Source of the DNA: an uncultured bacterium
GTDB taxonomy: Bacteria > Vulcanimicrobiota > Xenobia > Xenobiales > Xenobiaceae
DNA length: 64,000 bases
Assembly: GCA_934621605.1 (NCBI GenBank)
Contig: CAKTUZ010000003.1
Coordinates: forward strand, 62,001 to 126,000
Direction of reading: 5' to 3'
A model generated the notes under the pieces. That model saw only the letters and a program-made list of their open reading frames with translations. It did no database searches and was not told the origin of the DNA. A program made the position numbers and the translations under genes. Of the stretch, positions 59,249 through 64,000 are shown piece after piece (position 1 is the stretch's first letter; each line of letters opens with the position of its first letter).

Positions 59249-59647
59249 CTACCAAACGTAGGCGAGAACTTCACCGCCGACTCCAAGTTTACGAGCCTGC
59301 TTACCAGTAATGACGCCCTTAGGAGTAGACATAACTACAGTACCTAAACCGCCATAAATACGGGGGATTTCGTTAGCTCCGACATACACCCTCAAACCAG
59401 GACGGCTGATACGCTTAATGCCGTTGATAACAGCCTCATTTTCGGGGCCGTACTTCAATTTGATGTGGATCACGCCCTGTACGCCAGTAGAAGCGACTTG
59501 ATAACTAGCGATGTAACCTTCACGCAAAAGGACTTTGGCGATCTGCTCTTTGAGCTTGGAAGCCGGAATGTCCACCTGCTCGTGAACGGCTGTATTAGCG
59601 TTCCGAATACGTGTGAGCATATCGGCAATGGGATCAGTGGTGGGCAT
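59249..59647 (-). CDS. rpsH: 30S ribosomal protein S8
   Basis: Encodes S8, a 16S rRNA central-domain binder and known operon regulator in other bacteria. Segments TDPIADMLTRIRNANTAVHE and VMSTPKGVITGKQARKLGVG are diagnostic. 132 residues. Two small hairpins lie in its leader (59671-59718). Confidence 0.97.
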   Translation of the reverse strand: MPTTDPIADMLTRIRNANTAVHEQVDIPASKLKEQIAKVLLREGYIASYQVASTGVQGVIHIKLKYGPENEAVINGIKRISRPGLRVYVGANEIPRIYGGLGTVVMSTPKGVITGKQARKLGVGGEVLAYVW

Positions 59648-59670
59648 TTCTTTTCCTCCCTGTATATAAA

Positions 59671-59718
59671 GCCGAATCCGGCAATCCCTCCGGAGACGGC
59701 GCGCTATTTAATAAGCGC
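59671..59718 (-). promoter_or_regulatory. Two hairpins in the rpsN-rpsH gap
   Basis: GCCG-aatc-CGGC (59671-59682) and GCGCT...AGCGC (59701-59718) occupy the 83-bp gap just upstream of the GGAGG before rpsH. Confidence 0.5.
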
Positions 59719-59730
59719 AACGAAAAAATC

Positions 59731-59916
59731 TTACCAACTGGACTTGGTGACGCCGGGGATCTGGCCCAAGTGGGCACGCTCTCTGAAGCAAATGCGGCAA
59801 AGTCCGAATTTACGGAAGTAAGCGCGAGGACGACCGCAAAGTTTGCAGCGATTGACAGCGCGAACTTTGAACTTGGGTGTTCTGGCGGCTTTTACTTCTT
59901 GTGCTGTGGTAGCCAT
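59731..59916 (-). CDS. rpsN: 30S ribosomal protein S14, zinc-binding type
   Basis: A 61-residue S14 of the short (type Z) class. The zinc site is CKLC ... CRIC (C24, C27, C40, C43). The C-terminus REAHLGQIPGVTKSSW-like (RERAHLGQIPGVTKSSW) is diagnostic. It lies between rplE and rpsH as usual. Confidence 0.97.
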   Translation of the reverse strand: MATTAQEVKAARTPKFKVRAVNRCKLCGRPRAYFRKFGLCRICFRERAHLGQIPGVTKSSW

Positions 59917-59934
59917 TAAACTTCCTCCAAAAAA

Positions 59935-60555
59935 TTACTGACGGAACGGGCAACCGAGGGCGCGCAATAAAGCAAATCCCTCTTTGTCGGTCTGAGCTGT
60001 GGTAACAACGCAGATATCCATACCGCGAACTTTGTCGACCTTATCATAATCAATTTCGGGGAAAATGATCTGTTCTTTAAGGCCGAATGTATAGTTGCCG
60101 CGACCATCGAAAGACTTGGGAGAGATACCCTGGAAGTCTCTAATACGAGGGAGGACTACATTGAAAACTTTCTCTAAGAAAGCCCACATAATGTCGCCGC
60201 GCAGAGTGACTTTACAGCCAATTTTGGCGCCTTCACGAAGTTTGAAGTTAGAGATAGATTTGCGAGCCTTGGTAATAACCGGAGCCTGACCAGTGATAGC
60301 GCGCATATCAGATACGGCACCTTCGAGAGACTTCGGATTAGCAATCGCCTCACCTACGCCCATATTCACAACGACTTTTACCAAGCGAGGAATGCGCATA
60401 GGGTTAGTATAGTTGAATTCTTTCTTAAGAGCAGGAACAATTTCTTCCTGATAGCTCTTCTTGAGCTTAATGTTGGCTACCGGGGGACGACCACCAGCAG
60501 CGAACTCTTCCTTCTTTTTCTTGGGAGCAGAAGGGGCTTTTCCTTGTTTGGCCAC
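59935..60555 (-). CDS. rplE: 50S ribosomal protein L5 with basic N-terminal extension
   Basis: GTG 60555 follows AGAGGAGAATT, giving a 206-residue protein. The L5 core begins near LKKSYQEEIVPALKKEFNY and includes PRLVKVVVNMGVGEA and TKARKSISNFKLREG, with typical length. The N-terminal 30 residues (AKQGKAPSAPKKKKEEFAAG) are an additional Lys/Ala-rich extension not found in ordinary L5. An upstream in-frame ATG-like start would lengthen it further but lacks a ribosome binding site. Confidence 0.95.
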   Translation of the reverse strand: MAKQGKAPSAPKKKKEEFAAGGRPPVANIKLKKSYQEEIVPALKKEFNYTNPMRIPRLVKVVVNMGVGEAIANPKSLEGAVSDMRAITGQAPVITKARKSISNFKLREGAKIGCKVTLRGDIMWAFLEKVFNVVLPRIRDFQGISPKSFDGRGNYTFGLKEQIIFPEIDYDKVDKVRGMDICVVTTAQTDKEGFALLRALGCPFRQ

Positions 60556-60571
60556 TTGAATTCTCCTCTTC

Positions 60572-60592
60572 CCGTGGATTTCCGACCCACGG
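60572..60592 (-). promoter_or_regulatory. Stem-loop upstream of the rplE ribosome binding site
   Basis: CCGTGG (60572-60577) pairs with CCACGG (60587-60592) in the 102-bp rplX-rplE gap, immediately before AGAGGAG. A second hairpin (CGCTC/GAGCG) lies further upstream. Confidence 0.5.
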
Positions 60593-60657
60593 CTACTAGA
60601 CAATGTAAGCCAACCGACCTGAGCGCTCGCAGAGCGTCAAGTCAGCTGCCTGACATA

Positions 60658-60972
60658 CTAAAACTGTTCTTTACATTTACGGCAAACGCGATGCTTGCAC
60701 TTGTCAGCGCCGATTACTACGGCGGGGCGAGTGGGCTTACCGCATTTGGGGCATACCAACATAACATTGCTAATGTGGATAGGCAGAGCCTTCTCAACAA
60801 TAGTGCCCTGGGGGAAACGCGGAGGACGAGCCTTCATGTGACGCTTTACAACGTTGACACCATCGACAGTCACTTTGTTGTCCTTGGGGTTCACTTCGAG
60901 AACCTTACCGCGCTTGTCGGCGTATTTGCCGCAAAGGACGACTACTTCGTCATCTTTCTTTACGTGAGCCAT
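60658..60972 (-). CDS. rplX: 50S ribosomal protein L24
   Basis: Encodes L24, an assembly initiator of the 50S subunit. Core segments VVVLCGKYADKRGKVLEVNP and VDGVNVVKRHMKARPPRFPQ. The C-terminal part holds CPKCGKPTR and CRKCKEQF, a four-Cys zinc-like site. Two adjacent ATGs (60975, 60972) are possible; the second has better spacing to GGAG. Confidence 0.96.
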   Translation of the reverse strand: MAHVKKDDEVVVLCGKYADKRGKVLEVNPKDNKVTVDGVNVVKRHMKARPPRFPQGTIVEKALPIHISNVMLVCPKCGKPTRPAVVIGADKCKHRVCRKCKEQF

Positions 60973-60990
60973 CATTAACTCCTTAAAAAC

Positions 60991-61359
60991 TTACAATACC
61001 TCGGGCGCTAAGGACACAATCTTCATGAATTCGCGTTCGCGAAGTTCACGAGCCACCGGCCCAAAGATACGAGTGCCGCGGGGATTAAGATCATCTTTGA
61101 TCACGACAGCCGCATTCTCGTCAAATCTAATATAGGAACCATCGGGACGACGGATGGGTTTCTTTACACGAACCACTACGGCTTTGACCACGTCGCCTTT
61201 CTTAATGGCTGCTCCAGGCTGTGCCTGCTTTACGGTTGCTACGATGATATCGCCAACACTTGCATAAGTAGTTGTAGAGCCACCGAGAACTCGGATACAG
61301 AGGAGCTCGCGTGCGCCGGAATTGTCAGCGACTCTGAGCCTGCTCTCCTGCTGGATCAT
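60991..61359 (-). CDS. rplN: 50S ribosomal protein L14
   Basis: Encodes L14, at the subunit interface. Typical MIQQESRLRVADNSGARELL start and the conserved C-terminus with GTRIFGPVARELREREFMKI. 122 residues, the family norm. ATG after a GGAGTAAC site. Confidence 0.98.
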   Translation of the reverse strand: MIQQESRLRVADNSGARELLCIRVLGGSTTTYASVGDIIVATVKQAQPGAAIKKGDVVKAVVVRVKKPIRRPDGSYIRFDENAAVVIKDDLNPRGTRIFGPVARELREREFMKIVSLAPEVL

Positions 61360-61383
61360 TGTGTTACTCCTTTAATTCTCTGC

Positions 61384-61417
61384 ACGGCGCAATCCCCATA
61401 CCCGGGCGTTCCGCCGT
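61384..61417 (-). promoter_or_regulatory. Stem-loop in the rpsQ-rplN gap
   Basis: ACGGCG (61384-61389 complement) pairs with CGCCGT (61412-61417) in the 83-bp gap before rplN, with CCCGGG/GGGG inner pairing. Confidence 0.5.
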
Positions 61418-61442
61418 ATTAGCAAAAAAAAGTCAGAAAATA

Positions 61443-61703
61443 CTAACGGGCTTTCTCGACGATTTCAACCAAACGCCAGCACTTCATCTTAGAATAGGGT
61501 CTGGTTTCCTGAATCTTTACGATATCGCCTTTGCCGCACTCGTTGTTCTCATCATGAGCATGGAATTTCTTGCTCTTGTGGATGAACTTCTTGTAAATAG
61601 GGTGCGCGAACTGACGGGTAACTTTTACTACGATGGTCTTATCGCCAGCGTTACTAACAACTTCGCCAATTCTTATTTTGCGAATTCCGCGTTCTTCGTT
61701 CAT
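61443..61703 (-). CDS. rpsQ: 30S ribosomal protein S17
   Basis: Encodes S17, a primary 16S rRNA binder. Segments RIGEVVSNAGDKTIVVKVTR and ARPYSKMKCWRLVEIVEKAR-like (ETRPYSKMKCWRLVEI). 86 residues. Its ATG overlaps the rpmC stop by one base. Confidence 0.97.
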   Translation of the reverse strand: MNEERGIRKIRIGEVVSNAGDKTIVVKVTRQFAHPIYKKFIHKSKKFHAHDENNECGKGDIVKIQETRPYSKMKCWRLVEIVEKAR

Positions 61704-61915
61704 TACTTGCTCTCCTTAAGCTCGAGCTCACGGATAACGGTGTGAATTCTAGCAATCTGCTTTTTCACTTGACCAACCCGAGAGACATCCTGCAAATGAC
61801 CCGTAGCCAATTGAAAGCGGAGGTTAAACAACTCTTGCTTGGCATCTACTAAACGTCCACGGAGAACAGCCAAACCCAGCTTCCTCAAGCCAGCGCGTTC
61901 TTCTTTCAGCTTCAT
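61703..61915 (-). CDS. rpmC: 50S ribosomal protein L29
   Basis: Encodes L29, two helices near the exit tunnel. The motif ELFNLRFQLATGHLQDVSRV is diagnostic. 70 residues. ATG 61915 lies 2 bp after the rplP stop. Confidence 0.96.
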   Translation of the reverse strand: MKLKEERAGLRKLGLAVLRGRLVDAKQELFNLRFQLATGHLQDVSRVGQVKKQIARIHTVIRELELKESK

Positions 61916-61917
61916 AA

Positions 61918-62340
61918 TTATTCACCACCCAATCTTTCACGGGTAACAAAGCGGGTTTTCATGGGGAGCTTGTGAGCAGCTAAACGCATAGCTTCACGAG
62001 CTACATCTTCAGGGACTCCCGCAACTTCAAACAATACTCTGCCGGTATGTACAACGGCTACCCAAAAATCAGGAGCACCTTTACCGGAGCCCATACGAGT
62101 TTCAGCGGGCTTCTTAGTTGCCGATTTATCAGGGAAAACTTTAATCCAGACTTTACCACCGCGTTTAATGAAACGCGTCATAGCGACACGAGCGGCCTCG
62201 ATCTGCCTGTCGGTCACCCAACAAGGCTCAAGGCTCTGGATCCCATACTCACCAAAGGCCACGGTATTACCGCGCTGGGCCTTTCCTGTCATACGGCCAC
62301 GGTGCGTCTTACGATACTTAACCCTCTTGGGGCTTAACAT
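61918..62340 (-). CDS. rplP: 50S ribosomal protein L16
   Basis: Start ATG 62340 (MLSPKRVKYRKTHRGRMTGK), preceded by GGAGGATAGGATT; earlier in-frame codons are not translated L16. 140 residues with AARVAMTRFIKRGGKVWIKV and PETRMGSGKGAPDFWVAV-like (KPAETRMGSGKGAPDFW). It organises A-site architecture. Confidence 0.97.
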   Translation of the reverse strand: MLSPKRVKYRKTHRGRMTGKAQRGNTVAFGEYGIQSLEPCWVTDRQIEAARVAMTRFIKRGGKVWIKVFPDKSATKKPAETRMGSGKGAPDFWVAVVHTGRVLFEVAGVPEDVAREAMRLAAHKLPMKTRFVTRERLGGE

Positions 62341-62382
62341 AATCCTATCCTCCACGCGATCGTAACTGCAAAATGCTGGACT

Positions 62383-62411
62383 AGTATAGAACATAGACCC
62401 AACTTTTGCAA
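62383..62411 (-). promoter_or_regulatory. Internal sigma70-type promoter between rpsC and rplP
   Basis: On the minus strand TTGCAA (62406-62411), a 17-bp spacer and TATACT (62383-62388) lie in an unusually long 114-bp gap. The elements match consensus well and would drive rplP and downstream genes. Confidence 0.7.
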
Positions 62412-62454
62412 GTTACGTGCGAAAAAAACTTAGCGTCTTGTTGTAAACAGTTTG

Positions 62455-63084
62455 TTAGCGCTTAGACAAAATGTCGCCACGATAGATCCAAACTTTTACA
62501 CCAATCACACCGTAAGTGGTGTTAGCTTCTTTAATAGAGTAATCTACATCAGCTCTCAAGGTGTGCAGAGGCACTTTACCGTTGAAAGTACGCTCGGTAC
62601 GGGCAATTTCGCTTCCACCCAAACGACCAGAAACCTGAATGCGGATACCCTTAGCTCCAGCCTTCATAACACGCTGAGCAGCCTGCTTCATAGCGCGGCG
62701 GAAGGTAACACGCTTTACCAAAGCGTCAGCAATATTCTCGGCAACCAAAGAAGCCTCAAGTTCGTGCTGATTGATTTCCTGAATAGAAATCTTTACAGAC
62801 TTGGAAGTCATCTTCTCAAGACGGCCGCGAAGATCATCGATACCGGCGCCTTTTTTACCAATCACCAAACCGGGCTTAGCAGTATTAACGATAACGTGTA
62901 CTTTACTAGCACGCTCAATCTCTACCTTAGTTACGCCGGCGTTCTTATGGAACTTGGTGATGAAGTCGCGGATGCGCATATCTTCGCGCAGCCAATTGGC
63001 ATATTCTTTCTGACTGTACCAACGAGAGTCCCAGCCTCTAATGATGCCGACACGCAAACCATTGGGATGAATTTTCTGACCCAT
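62455..63084 (-). CDS. rpsC: 30S ribosomal protein S3
   Basis: Encodes S3 of the 30S head, at the mRNA entry. MGQKIHPNGLRVGIIRGWDS start, KH motif VIGKKGAGIDDLRGRLEKM and C-terminal GVKVWIYRGDIL. 209 residues. ATG overlaps the rplV stop by one base. Confidence 0.98.
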   Translation of the reverse strand: MGQKIHPNGLRVGIIRGWDSRWYSQKEYANWLREDMRIRDFITKFHKNAGVTKVEIERASKVHVIVNTAKPGLVIGKKGAGIDDLRGRLEKMTSKSVKISIQEINQHELEASLVAENIADALVKRVTFRRAMKQAAQRVMKAGAKGIRIQVSGRLGGSEIARTERTFNGKVPLHTLRADVDYSIKEANTTYGVIGVKVWIYRGDILSKR

Positions 63085-63470
63085 TAGTGTACATTCTCCT
63101 TCTCTTTAACAACGACGGTGATGTGGCTAGTTCTCTTGTGGAGCTGACTAGCACGACCGCGAGAGCGAGGGAGCCAACCTTTACCGGTAGGGCCTTCATC
63201 TACGAAAGCGCGATAAACAACAAGCTTGTCTACATCGAGACCGTGATTGTTTACAGCATTAGCCATAGCGGACTCTAAAACTTTAAGCATGGTGCCAGCA
63301 GCGCGTTTATTGGTAAAACGCAGCATATTAACAGCAGCCACGGCGGGTTTATTATAAATAGCCTGAGCGCAAAGGCGCAATTTGCGCGGGGTCATGTGGA
63401 CATACTTAGCAACAGCTCTAACCGTTAATTCTTCGGTCTTGGCGGCTGCTTCTGAACCTTTAACTGCCAT
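63084..63470 (-). CDS. rplV: 50S ribosomal protein L22
   Basis: Encodes L22, whose loop lines the exit tunnel. VRAVAKYVHMTPRKLRLCAQ and the loop-tip region AFVDEGPTGKGWLPRSRGRA. The N-terminus has about 10 extra residues. 128 residues. ATG with GGAGG upstream. Confidence 0.97.
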   Translation of the reverse strand: MAVKGSEAAAKTEELTVRAVAKYVHMTPRKLRLCAQAIYNKPAVAAVNMLRFTNKRAAGTMLKVLESAMANAVNNHGLDVDKLVVYRAFVDEGPTGKGWLPRSRGRASQLHKRTSHITVVVKEKENVH

Positions 63471-63501
63471 AATTCCTCCAAGAATTTCCTATAAGCCAGA
63501 A

Positions 63502-63795
63502 TTACTTCTTAGCGACTTTGCTCTTCTTCTCAGCTTTGCCGCCGGCGTGACCGCGGAACAGTCTGGTGGGAGCGAACTCACCCAACTTGTGACCGACCAT
63601 CTCTTCAGCAACGTAAACAGAGACGTGAGTACGACCATTATGAACGGCAATAGTATGACCGATCATGTCAGGGGTGATGGTGCTGGCACGAGACCAGGTT
63701 TTTACCAAATTTTTCTGGTTACTGGCGTTGAGTTTTTCAATCTTCTTCTGAAGATGTTCGGCCACAAATGGGCCTTTTTTCACTGAACGTGACAT
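63502..63795 (-). CDS. rpsS: 30S ribosomal protein S19
   Basis: Encodes S19 of the 30S head. MSRSVKKGPFVAEHLQKKIE, IGHTIAVHNGRTHVSVYVAE and MVGHKLGEFAPTRLFRGHAG are diagnostic. 97 residues with a Lys-rich tail. ATG after GGAGGATTT, itself just below a stem-loop. Confidence 0.98.
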   Translation of the reverse strand: MSRSVKKGPFVAEHLQKKIEKLNASNQKNLVKTWSRASTITPDMIGHTIAVHNGRTHVSVYVAEEMVGHKLGEFAPTRLFRGHAGGKAEKKSKVAKK

Positions 63796-63814
63796 CTAAA
63801 TCCTCCATAAATGA

Positions 63815-63842
63815 GGTACGGGCCTATGCAAGGCCAAGTACC
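63815..63842 (-). promoter_or_regulatory. Stem-loop in the rplB-rpsS gap
   Basis: GGTAC-g-GGCC (63815-63824) pairs with GGCC-aa-GTACC (63832-63842), nine base pairs around a bulge, just upstream of the rpsS ribosome binding site. Confidence 0.55.
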
Positions 63843-63854
63843 TAGCTGACCTTA

Positions 63855-64000
63855 CTAGCAGCCGCGACGTCTCACAATCATCTTGTCGCCAGGCTGTTTT
63901 CTGCGGGTCTTCAAACCGTAAGTGGGCTTACCCCAAGGAGTCGTGCTGGGACGACCAGGAGTAGACCTAGCTTCACCACCGCCATGGGGATGGTCACACG
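63855..64000 (-). CDS. rplB: 50S ribosomal protein L2 (C-terminal part, truncated by window edge)
   Basis: Reading the minus strand from the right edge gives CDHPHGGGEARSTPGRPSTT, then PWGKPTYGLKTRRKQPGDKM, and ends IVRRRGC before TAG at 63855-63857. The HPHGGGE motif is the L2 signature near the peptidyl transferase centre. The rest of the gene lies beyond the window. Confidence 0.97.
   Translation of the reverse strand, partial: CDHPHGGGEARSTPGRPSTTPWGKPTYGLKTRRKQPGDKMIVRRRGC

Noticed and set aside
1..64000. CRISPR array, tRNA or rRNA genes, insertion sequence or prophage
   Set aside because: No regular direct-repeat array with unique spacers, no cloverleaf or rRNA core, and no transposase, integrase or phage structural gene was seen; tandem repeats found are coding and in frame.

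Overview
The window is a bacterial chromosome segment (roughly mid-40s % GC by eye) with dense coding, many TTG and GTG starts, strong GGAGG-type ribosome binding sites and clear intrinsic terminators. I found no rRNA, tRNA, CRISPR array, transposase or prophage genes. The right part carries an S10-spc-alpha ribosomal cluster in which rpsD lies between rpsK and rpoA and rplQ is followed by ECF-transporter ATPase genes, ecfT and truA. That order is typical of Firmicutes and other Terrabacteria-like lineages. The orphan families elsewhere (GlmL, bifunctional nuclease, a DUF6754-like membrane operon) fit an uncultivated candidate phylum, but the sequence alone does not name it.

Layout. 1-4778 (+): partial gluzincin metallopeptidase, a large exported multidomain protein, a Fur-family regulator and an orphan MalG-type permease. 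4775-10019 (-): acyl-CoA synthetase, then a GlmL cluster (barrel-sandwich/KOW-like protein, GlmL ATPase, small partner). 10034-15322 (-): six tandem genes for membrane proteins that appear to share a C-terminal YcxB/PH-like module. 15378-21454 (-): a membrane operon with a DUF6754-like protein and three small membrane proteins, preceded by an SDR whose catalytic residues look lost and by an unrecognised gene. 21648-24938 (+): a bifunctional-nuclease-family protein and a degenerate HD-GYP protein. 24980-29531: nitroreductase (-), then TatD-like hydrolase, GT-C glycosyltransferase and a double methyltransferase fusion (+). 29591-35563 (-): DinG-like helicase, PNPase with a very long Arg-rich tail, and rpsO. 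35785-42570 (-): OPA-type MFS transporter, RodA/FtsW, two-domain dCTP deaminase, small unknown, truA, ecfT, proC. 42875-47175 (-): four independently transcribed glycine-zipper genes, one with about 16 GGxGxD repeats on an 11-residue period. 47305-64000 (-): ecfA, a GT4 glycosyltransferase, ecfA, then rplQ through rplB.

Functionally, the right half is the translation core (ribosomal proteins, RpoA, SecY, Adk, Map) with an ECF vitamin-transport energising module whose conserved gene order is interrupted by a glycosyltransferase and the glycine-zipper array. The most novel-looking material is the glycine-zipper/11-mer array (42.7-47.3 kb), the six-gene paralogue array next to the DUF6754-like operon (10.0-20.0 kb), and the repeat-rich PNPase tail. 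infA and rpmD are absent from their usual cluster positions, and many ribosomal-gene junctions carry a stem-loop at or near the next ribosome binding site.
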